Source: Euptelea pleiosperma (Eukaryota; Streptophyta; Magnoliopsida; Ranunculales; Eupteleaceae). Taken from it: a DNA stretch of 64,000 nt. The notes below the pieces were generated by a model, which saw only the letters and a list, made by a program, of their open reading frames with translations, was not told where the DNA came from and made no database searches. Position numbers and translations under genes: made by a program. This document shows, piece after piece, positions 12,603 through 22,792 of this stretch (position 1 is its first letter; each line of letters opens with the position of its first letter). The DNA lies in assembly GCA_035048495.1 (NCBI GenBank), contig CM068546.1, positions 36,660,674 to 36,724,673 on the forward strand, in the 5' to 3' direction.

Positions 12603-12820
12603 ATAACTATAAACTATAAAGTTTTGTAATATTATGGTGACATTTATTTTGTAACTATTTAAATGGATTAGGCTTACTTGATAAACCGGTCTCTTGGATA
12701 GGTTTCTTTCAGGAAATGTGGGCCCTCAAACTCCACCTAGGATACGGGTAGAGTTGCGGGAAAAATTGGACGTGGAGCAATTCTTTGTTCTCGACGTGTG
12801 GTCCCAATTAAGGGTATATA

Positions 12821-13000
12821 TCATTGTGTCAAATCATGTGGGCCTTACTCTTCCATGTACAGATGGCGCTCCTGCATAGTTCCACATGCCTGCATAAAAA
12901 CTCCTTTTTTGATATGTCATCATGTCAAATCATCTGGACCTTTCACTCTTCAATTTACAGATGGCGTACCTGTTTAGCTCCACATGCCTGCATAAAAACT
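12821..13000 (+). repeat. two direct 83-bp repeats, 97-bp period
   Basis: Units at 12821-12903 and 12918-13000 share TCAAATCAT, ACAGATGGCG and CACATGCCTGCATAAAAACT. They are diverged, so the duplication is not recent. Confidence 0.75.
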
Positions 13001-13184
13001 GCTCCACGTAAAAAATATCTCTATAATTATTGGAATACTTTGCGGTCCACATTTGACGAATGAGGCTCCTTTCTGTAAGGACAAATCCAAGAGGCCCACT
13101 TGGGTTAGTTGATGGAGTCTTTTTAAGAATAAATTTTGGATGACTGACGTTGATGACGGACGGACGGACCGACCAAATAATGAG

Positions 13185-13340
13185 CCACGTGTCACTCTCT
13201 TAGATACCACTGACCGTATGCATATTTTTGGATCATCCCTACGTAGACCTACATACCAAAAATTAGCCTGTAGGTCTCCAAGGCCAAACATCCATACGGT
13301 CAGTTGTCTTTAAGAGTGTGCCACGTGGCTGTCTTGTTTA
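13185..13340. mobile_element. short foldback MITE remnant, GCCACGTGG type
   Basis: The left arm has GAGCCACGTGTCACTCTC, ACTGACCGTATGCATATTTTTGG; the right arm has AACATCCATACGGTCAG and GTGTGCCACGTGG. The arms are complementary around a short loop. Confidence 0.6.
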
Positions 13341-15395
13341 CAATGTATATATACCATGTAGTTGCTTCTTCTGTCTGTGGACGAGCCTTTCCTGCTATAT
13401 AGAGTTGTACAGTCGACGAGCTATAACCAACTTCAATTGAAGTTGCACAGGGAGGGGGGGCGACCTCAGCTTCTAAGGGGTGCCCTCCGCACTCCCTACC
13501 TATTTCCAATGGGAATGAATCCTAAGGTGATAGAGTGCTACTAAAGTCAAAATTCAGGAAACACTTGCAAACAAGTAGAACCATTTTATGTCCCATCCTT
13601 GTTCTTGTATGCATTTTGTGTCCCACCTACCCTACAAATGAAAATGACCATTTTACCCAGGGTATTAAGTCTTCATATTGTGACCCCACTTGTGAACATA
13701 ACTGCTTTTCTCTATTGGTACAGAATTTGAACTTTGAAGCTAGAACAACAATAAATTTGTCATCTTATACATTGTTGTAGGGTTGTTAACAGGTCCAGGT
13801 CGAGCCTGATTATTCATTGGATTTAAAAGATGGATCTAAACCAGACCAAATCAATTAGGTCTATCGGGTATTTGGTTAACAGGTTTGGGTAATTGAGAGA
13901 AAATTCTGTATATCAAGGTACCTTGACCATACCCGATTATAAATCATGTCGAAAAAGATAGACCCGAACCTTAGCTATCTGGTTCGGACGTGGAACTGAA
14001 GTATATAATAGGTTCTGGTTCTTAGTACACTGGTATCTGGACCGAACTAGAACAGAAACAGACATATATAGTAGTGATGAAAATGTCAAGCTTTTTTCAA
14101 TAACTTAGTATGAAAATTATTTTATTTATTTAGTTATTTTTCACATTTTTATATACCTGATGGGAGAACAGGAAGTTTCTCGGTTCCGATTCTGGATCCA
14201 CTTGTTTAGGAACCTGAACCGATAAGAACCGGAACTGGAACCATCATACCGTAACGTAACAAAATTAACTAGGTTGTCACAATATGTAGTAGAGCTGGAA
14301 ATATTAAAAAGAATAATTAACTTATTTGCTTTTCTCAAACAAGGCCAACTAGCTAGGTTTTATATTAGGCCATGTGAGGGTACCCTCCAACTAACATGCA
14401 GAACCCAATATAACGCCGTTCATGGTGCTGCTATCGAGTGGAATTGGGCATATCTGACCTTTGCGTGGATTTTATCACCTTTTTAAGGAACCCCCATTTG
14501 CAAGGGTGACCTTAAAAATAAGGGAAAGCTTCGTGTATGCTAAGGACTTCACGCCCTTGACATCATGGCACATCTTTAATTTGTTACCTCCGTAATACAA
14601 TATTAATTATTTGATAATGGGGTGGCACTGACCACCCCCATTCTCTAGACATGTCTACTGCAAGGGAGCATGGTGACGAGAACCCCCAAAGATTCTCGTC
14701 TCAATTACTTAGATAAGCTATGGTTTTTTTTTTAATTTTTTTTTATAAGTAACATATAAGCTACGGTATGACGGCACGAACGGAAACGATATTATATTTT
14801 GACGGCCAATCATCGTTCGATGCTGTATCCAACGTCGACTTGTTCCCCTCGGTTGAAGAGGGGTGTTTCAGTGAACAAGTGTCTGCGGATTGAATTTCAC
14901 GTGGGATGGCGACCCATGTGCCATTTGGCGGCTACTCACGAATTTCATGATAGTGAATGCTATTGGCCAACAATGCCAGCCTAATCGGGGTGTTTAAGGC
15001 TAATTTTAGCTGACAATGTAGCTAACTCTAGGTATCGGTTGTTCCCTCCGAGACATAGTTCCTGGTGAATATCACTTTTGTCATAAATTTATTTTTCAGT
15101 TGTTACGATCATGGCCTAAAAAAAATGTCATAACGGCAGTTATAATGGCTGTTACAATAGACATAAATGGTAATATAACGTCATAACGGTCCACTTAAAG
15201 ATCGTTGAACAATTGGATTCCAATGCACTTAGGAATTTATCCCAATTAATATAGGTAAGCACATAAGCAAGGATCTTCGAGTACATCATAAATAGTTTTT
15301 ATGATTTTTCTGAAAAAAGATATTATATATACAGCCGTACGACAAATTGCTAACAGTTTAAAGGTAAATTGGATAATTGAATTTAAACATGTAAT
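13341..15395. other. gene-free stretch
   Basis: 13785-14270 is rich in ACCGGAACC/GGTTC-type motifs like the hAT-type MITE at 36534, but its limits are unclear. 15117-15200 contains a few ATAACGG units of the CGTTATAACG family. No gene was recognised. Confidence 0.4.
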
Positions 15396-16274
15396 CAAGG
15401 TTTAAAAGGGGCCGTTATAATGGTATAACAGACTGGGGGCGTTACCGTTTTAACAGCCGTTATAACGAATTGTAATGCTCAGGGGCAAAAATGAAAAATA
15501 ATGGTGCTGAAAATTTGGGATTTCAAATTTCCAAAACGAAAATAACAAAATAACAGCCATTTTTGTCTACAAAATTTTTCAGAAAATAACGGTTTGTTAT
15601 TTTGTTACGGAAAATTTCTTAAACAAAAAAAAGTTTAAACTATTTACAAAAACAAACAAAAAAACTTTTGAAAATTTACGAAAAAAAAATTAATCTCCGA
15701 CAAAAATTAAAGCAAACATATGCCCTTTAGAAGGGTGTTTGCCCATTGACGAGTAAAACTTCTTTCACAATGCAATATGAGTCACGTGGCACACTTTTAG
15801 TGGACGCTGACTGTATGGATGTTTGGCCAGTCCCTCCGTGGACCTGCAAACCTTTGGATCTTTGCACTCAAATAACGCTCAATAATGCTCCTACGAGTTA
15901 AAATCAACCCATGAAAATAACTTCAATCCAACGCTTAGAAACCATTGATAATGTTTATTTTTGGTGTGTAAGTCCACCTTGTGATTGGCCAAACATCCAT
16001 ACGGTCACTGTCCACTAAGTGTGTGCTATGTGGCTCGTATTGTATTGCAACAGAAGTTTTACTCGTCCAATGGAAAACGCCATTTATCAGCTTTAAGTTT
16101 ATTTTTGTTCTTGTAAATAGTTTAAACTTTTTTTTTTTGTTTAAGAAATTTTCCATTTTCGTTATAACAGATAAATAACAGAAAATAATAGCAGTTATTT
16201 TTAAAGCTTTTTAATGGTACATAACGTAACAGGAGAGGCCCGAATCCATTATAACGGCCGTTTTTTAAACCATG
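15396..16274. mobile_element. hAT-like MITE with perfect 8-bp TSD, interrupted
   Basis: Starts CAAGGTTTAAAAGGGG and ends TTTTTTAAACCATG, flanked by CATGTAAT at 15388-15395 and 16275-16282. Both arms carry CGTTATAACG-type units. The middle is occupied by a separate long palindrome (15609-16155). The 8-bp duplication fits the hAT superfamily. Confidence 0.82.
15609..16155. mobile_element. near-perfect 550-bp palindromic foldback element
   Basis: The arms are about 270 bp each. They run outward-in through GGAAAATTTCTTAAAC, AGTTTAAACTATTTACAA, GACGAGTAAAACTTCT, CAATATGAGTCACGTGG and the CGTATGGATGTTTGGCC module, with inverse copies on the right. It sits inside the 15396-16274 element. Transcription would give a long hairpin RNA. 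Its own target duplication is not clear. Confidence 0.75.
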
Positions 16275-16282
16275 CATGTAAT

Positions 16283-18930
16283 TACAAGAATACAATTGAC
16301 ATAAAAATCCTAACCAGAAATGAAATTAGGAAGGCTACACATGTCGCTTTCTGTCTCAATCCCTCCACTCAAGGAGAAAGCAACACCTCCATCCCATCCT
16401 CTCCTCGTCCAATTAAAATGAAAGAAAGTAGGTAACATGGTCCATGATTCTCACGGGAATTTTATTAAAAGCGGTTACCCAACGGACCCACACCTGATCT
16501 ATCATTTTCGACTTATGGTATGTTTAGTAGGTCACCGTGGCGGGAAAATAAAATATTTATGCGCACTAATATTCACCGGGTCGTTTGGCATGCATTTACC
16601 TGCGCCGAATATTTAGCCGGGCCCACAAATTTGTCAGCCGCGGCAGGAAAATATTTCTCACGAAAAAATCACTATTTTCAATAAAAATAAGTTTTTTAAT
16701 AAATAAAAAAGATAAAAGTTAGTTTTTTTTTATCCTTTGTCCTAATATGTGGATCCCACACTCGCTTAACCCATATTTGACTTACTTTAATATGTGGGAC
16801 CCACACAAATTGAAAGAAAATGAAGTAAGCTAGCTAATACACATGTCAAACGTTGTTAAATATTAATATGCTTAAATATTTAGCGAAGATAATATTCGTT
16901 TGGCTAAATATTCGCTATTGGAACTCTTTTTATCACGTGCCAAACAGGCCCTAAATCAATAATTGGGAGGTTGGGTCTAAGACTCTAAGTACACAAATAT
17001 GCAAGTTTAGAATATAATACAGACCCGACACCAAATACCCGATTCGTTTGACCGGATCCGGAACCATATTTTAGACCCGACTACTAATTGATTTGGGTAT
17101 AGATATAATATTGTTGCTGTTGTCAGTTATTTAACCATTATTTTAAAAAAAAAAACGAGGATTCTGTCAGTTACGACGTTATAACGGTCCCTTTTACTTG
17201 ATGCAAGGACTGATTGCTGAGTTGACACATTCTCAAGCAGTTATTCCAATTTCCAACTAAAATTGCTTTTTGAGCCATGGGATGAAATGTTGCAAAGTTT
17301 TGGAATCTTTAGAGCCCACTCCCACGTGCCGCCTTTTAACAAAGTCTTCTCTTTCCACTGGAAATAAAGCTGGAAAATACCTTCCCAATCCTTCCCATTC
17401 AAGAAAGGCACATACTGTAACTTTCAATCATTTCTGTTACATTTTGTGATGAAAGGCATAGTCTGCGGTTGCCCGATGTACGACAACAACATGTCTAGAA
17501 TGACGTATTTTCTCCGTCCCCCGATCAACTTTGGTTCCCGGGATTGCGATATGATAAGCTATTGGATTAGTTTATCCGGATCGAACCTTATCCGCTTCAA
17601 TAATGAAATCTATTATTGCCAGTGAACTGCATTTTTCCCAATTGTTATTTGACTTGAGAATTTGCATCTTTTGTTTCCATAACGGGTTAATCTCTCAATG
17701 TTGGGTCATCCGTATACGATCCCTAAGCTCCAATTGCTTATTGGATTGGATTTGGATCCCATCCATTGGAACCTTACGGGTCTGGAATTTGGATTGAGTA
17801 GGCCTACTATTGGGTCGGTCTTGGATCAACCCTAATTAGGATGGATCGGGCCCAATCACATTATTGCAAGTGTTCGCGCATTTTTGTGTGGTACCATCTA
17901 CTTCGTGAGGTATACTGATCGTAAACACTTGTAAGTATACCAAACTCCTTCAAATCAACATGATTGGTGATTTGAATCATTGAATTTTTTTTTCCATCAT
18001 GGACTTAGAACCAATTCAATTTATTAAGGGAGAAAGGCAGGCTCCTAGGAGCGCGAGAGGCATCTATGCACCAGGGTCGCACAGATCAACTAAAATGGCC
18101 CTGCTCAAGTTGTGCCACGTCCTCAATTTTAAAAAGTAAAAAAAAAAGGAAAAAACGTAAAAAATAATCAAAACCAACTTGCGGTTGTGTTAGTAGTTGT
18201 AATAGATCTCTTCTATACATTAAAGTTCCCACTTAAATACAAAATTCTCGAAAAATTATTCGCGGCATTCTGAAATAGAATCTAGACCCTTGGAATATCA
18301 AAATTTTAGTAGATAAGATGATGAGCTGCACTTCATAAACATGTTCATGAAGCCCCATGATTGGAAAACAAAAAAAAAAAAAATCACCCATCAGTCTGAT
18401 TTTTGGTGTGAGCCACTCGAGGTATAAACCAAACATTCATACGGTTAGTGGGCCCTAAAAAGTGTGCCAAATAGCATTTTGGGGAGTTCGATCAGTGTAT
18501 ACTATATCTTTATGAAATTATTGTCTACTAAAGGTGGGCGGGGCTCAGGTGCCCTCGGCATGTGCGCTTCACATGCATCCTATAGGGACAAATCTCGTCC
18601 ACACAGCCCTCGAGGCTCCCAAGATCTTTGAGATAGAATCAGGCGGTCAAATTTTGGCCAAGAACTTCAAGGAGCTCTTGTGAATTCTATGTTGAGGCAG
18701 ACTTTCAGGCTGATTGATCTCGAATTACAAAAGATCAGATTATTTTTCGTTTCTCTGTCATTGACTCATTGGGATACGTTCTTGCTGCAAAAGACACTAC
18801 GAGGTTCAAGTTTAAAAAATCGTAGTTTCCTTAATCGAAACGGTTAAGGATTGTTCCTAAGTTTAAAAATTCGTTCCGAATAAGAATAAAATTGAAACAA
18901 AAATGTTTTGATTTGGAATGGTTGTAATCT
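16283..18930. other. gene-free stretch with weak repeat traces
   Basis: 16510-16960 may be a MITE: a GTATGTTTAGTAGG-like left side and a CCAAACAGGCCC right side. 17150-17200 holds one CGTTATAACGG unit. 18390-18480 has half of a foldback MITE. No gene was found. Confidence 0.35.
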
Positions 18931-19341
18931 GTTCAGAGTTGGGAACAGTTTTTAGCCGTTCCTTAGATATAAAACCATTCCTAAAATAGGGCCTAAATCG
19001 TTTCTGTTTGAAAAAAATAAAGGGCTCTTCTGCTTTACCCCCTTACTTTATTGATGCAATTTGCATCTCACCCAATGTTTTTAAAATATTTGCATCTCAC
19101 CCTTTGACCATGGTCAACGTCGTTGACCATAGAGGGTCTTCTGATGGACATCCCAATATTTTTTTAAATGACTATAATGACCTTGGGTGAGACACAAATA
19201 TTTTAAAAACATTGGGTGCGATGCAAATTACATCAATAAAGTAAGGGGGACAAGCAAAAAAAATAGTTCAGGTTTTTTCATTTTTTTTTTGAGGATTGTG
19301 AGCTCAACCTTTTTTTTGAGGACTTTGAACTATAAAAAGAA

Positions 19342-19734
19342 GGAAAAAGATGTAACAAGGTGTGTCTGAAACATTTTTAAATGTGGAAGCACGGTTTTGT
19401 TACTCACTACTATCATCTGGGCCACTGACTGCATGGATGTTTATCCCACCCCTTGGTCGTTATACACACCAAAAATCACCCTGATTGGTAATCTACAACC
19501 ATTAGATTTTAGCACTTTTTAAGGCATTCTTATAGCCGTTGAATTCAACCATTTTTTTTAGTACTAAAACCAGTGGCTAAAAATCATCAAACAAGCTGAT
19601 TTTTGGTATGGATGTCTACTAAGGGGTGGGCTAAACATCCATGCAGTCAGTGGGCCCAGATGGCAGCGGTGACTACCCAAAATGCCGCTTCCGCATTTGA
19701 AAAGATCTCAGTATACCTTGTCACATCACGGCCC
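19342..19734. mobile_element. foldback MITE, GATGTAACAAGG type, TSD 8 of 9
   Basis: Starts GGAAAAAGATGTAACAAGG and ends CCTTGTCACATCACGGCCC. Flanked by TAAAAAGAA (19333-19341) and TAAAAGGAA (19735-19743). The two ends differ in their outer eight bases, as in other copies of this family. Confidence 0.8.
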
Positions 19735-19802
19735 TAAAAGGAATACAGCTTCACAGGTTGTTAAGCACGCTAATGTCCCTCGTCAATGATGGGGACCGCG
19801 AT

Positions 19803-20658
19803 CAGCGGCGGAGCCAGGAATTTGTTCAAGGGGGGGCACAATCAATTGAGTAGAACCGCCCATGGTTTAAAAAACGGCTATTATAACGAGAATAACAGTC
19901 GTTATAACGGATTCGGACCTCCCCCGTTACGTTATGTACAGTTAAAACGCCCAAAAAATAATGGGTGTTACTTTGTTATAACGATCGTTATTTTTCCATT
20001 ATATCGAAAGTAACGACCGTTATTTGCTGGAACTTTTTGTGAAAAAAACGGACGTTTTTTCTGTTATTTTCCGTTTTTAAAATTAAAATTTCGAAATTAG
20101 AATTCAAGTGCCATATTTTCTGTTTTCTTTTTTTCATTTTTGCAATGAGCTGATGAGCTTTACAATTCATTATGATGGAAAATCGGTAACGCCTCCAGTC
20201 CGTTATACAATTATAATGACCCCTTTTAAACCTTGGAACCGCCTACAATATGAGCCACGTGGCATATTCTTAGAGATTTCTGACCAAATGGATGTTTGGC
20301 ACAACCCTAGATGAACATATAGACCAAAAATTAGCCCGTTCAGTGATTTCTACGCATTGGATTAGGGTCGTTTTCATGGCTTGATTTTTAACCAGGGAAT
20401 TCGAGCATTATTTGGGGTACTAATATTGAATGGTTTCAAACCTTCAACCAGACTGCTTTTTGGTCTATAGGTCGACTTAGTGACTGCCCAAACATCAATA
20501 CGGTCAGCGTCCTCTAATAGGGGGTACTAAACTAAAATTGAAGGGGCACTAAGTGCAAATAAAATAAAAAAGTTTCCGAAATTTTCTTTCCGTCTTCAAG
20601 ATTTTTAAAGTTGAGGGGGGGCACGTGCCCCTCTGGCCCCTTACTGGCTCCACCACTG
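19803..20658. mobile_element. hAT-like element, CAGCGGCGGAGCC ends
   Basis: The ends are CAGCGGCGGAGCCAGG and its inverse CTGGCTCCACCACTG. Flanks ACCGCGAT and ACCACAAT match at 6 of 8, and both differences are G-to-A at CpG sites, as expected from methylated-cytosine decay. Inside are a CATGGTTTAAA element (19861-20235) and foldback MITE sequence (20245-20520). A related element spans about 21780-22250. Confidence 0.65.
19861..20235. mobile_element. hAT-like CGTTATAACG MITE, perfect 8-bp TSD
   Basis: Begins CATGGTTTAAAAAACGG and ends CCCCTTTTAAACCTTG. The direct repeat GAACCGCC lies at 19853-19860 and 20236-20243. It is the best-bounded copy of this family in the window and is nested in the 19803-20658 element. 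Confidence 0.88.
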
Positions 20659-21311
20659 ACCACAATATGAGCTGCATGGCACATTCTTAGAGGTCACTAG
20701 CTTACGGATGTTGAGTCCATCGCTAGGTGGAGCTACATACCAAATATGAGCCTGATTAGTGATTTCAAACCATTGGATCTTTGTACCCCAAATAATGTTC
20801 AAAATCTACGGATGAAATCAACCAAGGAAAACGACTCTAATCCAATGCTTAAAAAGTAACAATCAGATTAATGTTTTGGTCTGTAGGTCCACCTGCGGTT
20901 CGGCCAAAAGTAAATGAAGAAGGTTTTGAGCTCACAATCCTCAAAAAAAAATAAAAAAAAATAAAAAAATCATCGGAAAAGAAAAAGATCTTTTGCTTGT
21001 CCCCTAACTTTATTGATACAATTTGCATCGCACCCAATGTTTTTAAAATATTTGGGTCTCACCCAAGGTCATTTAAAAAATATTGGGATATCCATCCAAA
21101 GACCGCCTATGGTGGACGACTTTGACCATGGTTAAAGGGTGAGACACAAATATTTTGAAAACATTTGGTGAGATGCAAATTGCATCAATAAAGTAAGGGG
21201 GTAAAGCAAAAAAGTCCAAAAAATAAAATGAATGGTTATGAACTGTTCCTGATTTACTTCAGCCGTTCTAAAATTATTGTGAGAATGGAAGAGGCTTCCA
21301 TGCGCGAGGAC

Positions 21312-21480
21312 CGTATGGAGCAAACAAAACGGCCTGTTCTGTGCTTGCCACATCAGCAAAAAATTAAAAAGGAAAAAAAAAATCAAAACCAACAATCTGG
21401 GTTGCGGTTGCGGTTGCCTAGTAATTTTACTTTTTTGCTGATGTGGCAAGCACAGAGTAGGGCCGTTCTGTTTGCTCTAC
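21312..21480. mobile_element. short hairpin MITE
   Basis: Inverted arms GAGCAAACAAAACGGCC and TGCTTGCCACATCAGC against the reverse set on the right, about 45 bp each around an AT-rich loop. No target duplication was identified. Confidence 0.65.
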
Positions 21481-21779
21481 ACTCCCTGTGACAACTGTGC
21501 TAGGAATGACTTACAACCATTCCAAATTGGTTTAAAAGTGGTTATGAACCAGTCCAATTAGGAATGATCTTTCCCTGGGAGTCTTAATTTTGTCTGCCCC
21601 TACCTTTTGAGGGTTGTCTGAGAACTTTTGTTCTCGGGACTCGTATCTCAAGGATGTCACTTGGCGTCATCGATGTGTTAGTGAGACACATTTACCATCA
21701 CGGATGTTAAGTTGCATTACCTTCAATGCACCGAGGTTGTTAATTGTTAAATACTAGTAAATGACCCATACCCACGGCC

Positions 21780-22250
21780 AGTGGCGGGGCTAGGATTTTG
21801 TTCAAGGGTGAGCAATTTTGTACATATTTTGTTGGGCAAAAGTGTGCTTTTTAAGGTGGGCAAAATGGTACTTTGAAAGAAAACGAAAATTCCTTTCTGA
21901 ACTTTTAAAGTTGACGCCACTACCCACGACACTCTCTAACAAAAGCATTTGCAAAAATTGGGTGCCTTCGGCACTGAAAGGGACTGGGGGCATTACCATT
22001 TCTTTCACATTATAACAGATTGTAACGCACAGGCAAAAATAGAAAAAATGAGAAATTAAAATATATAATAGAAAATAACAGTACTAAAATTAAAATTTGA
22101 ATTTAAAATTTTCTATCTGTTGCACCCACTGGTCAAACGGAGCGAGGATGGGCAACTTCCAAAATACCCTTTTGCCCACCTTGAAAAAGTACAATATTGT
22201 CGACCCTGGAACAAAATCTGTACAATATTGCCCACCCTCCGCTACTGGAA
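21780..22250. mobile_element. second CAGTGGCGG-type hAT-like element
   Basis: The left end CAGTGGCGGGGCTAGG and right end CCTCCGCTACTGG are inverted, with GGGCAAAA/TTTTGCCC arms. The interior has a few CGTTATAACG-family traces (21980-22060). Confidence 0.55.
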
Positions 22251-22259
22251 ATGTGTGGG

Positions 22260-22560
22260 AGTGGCTGTATAAATGAGAGGGATTGAGTGGGTGAAATCTA
22301 AACGTCCACATTAGATGGATGATTTGATCTCAGCCACTCTTTATCTTATCAAGTAGGATAAGATAAGAGATAAGACAACTGAGCTGTTTTGTTATATAGA
22401 CTAGTGGGTGGCCTCCCCAACAAAGCATTTGCCCAAATCGGGTGTGAGTGGGTGAGATCCACCATCCAATTGAGGATAAGATCTCAGCCATCTATATGAA
22501 GCCTATAAGAGGGGGAGACAACTGAGCTGATTTGTTATATAGATGGATTGGATGAGCAGT
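22260..22560 (+). repeat. diverged direct repeat
   Basis: Two blocks share GGGTGA-ATC, GATCTCAGCCA, GACAACTGAGCTG and TTTGTTATATAGA, at about 22285-22405 and 22448-22545. No gene was seen up to 22792. Confidence 0.5.
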
Positions 22561-22792
22561 TCAATTATCAAGGATTAATCTCTTTATTGAAAGCAAATTA
22601 ACATTCAAAAGTTCAGCTACATGAAATTAATCCCATTTTTCATGAATGAGTTGGAACTGTTTGTTCAAACAATCTAAACCTCTTTCTTCAGGCCTTACAG
22701 GAATCTACTCTCCCTGCAACATTGGTAAACCAAACATAATTAATGTAATTTTTTCTCCTTAAATATGCTAAAAATAATCAGAACCGGTTCGA

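Larger units (their letters stand above)
18940..21255. repeat. long inverted repeat with arms near 290 bp or more
   Basis: The clear left arm 19032-19310 (GCTTTACCCCCTTAC to TGAGGATTGTGAGCTCAA) is inverted at 20920-21207. Weaker similarity extends outward to about 18940 and 21255 (GGAACAG and ACCATTC motifs). Each arm is itself palindromic (TTTGCATCTCACCCAATG and inverse). The 1.6-kb loop holds three other transposons. This may be two opposite copies of one element or one composite unit. Confidence 0.75.

Noticed and set aside
21132..21491. Frames of 105 and 87 codons on opposite strands
   Set aside because: Both run through the arms of a hairpin MITE, and the palindrome explains why both strands are open.
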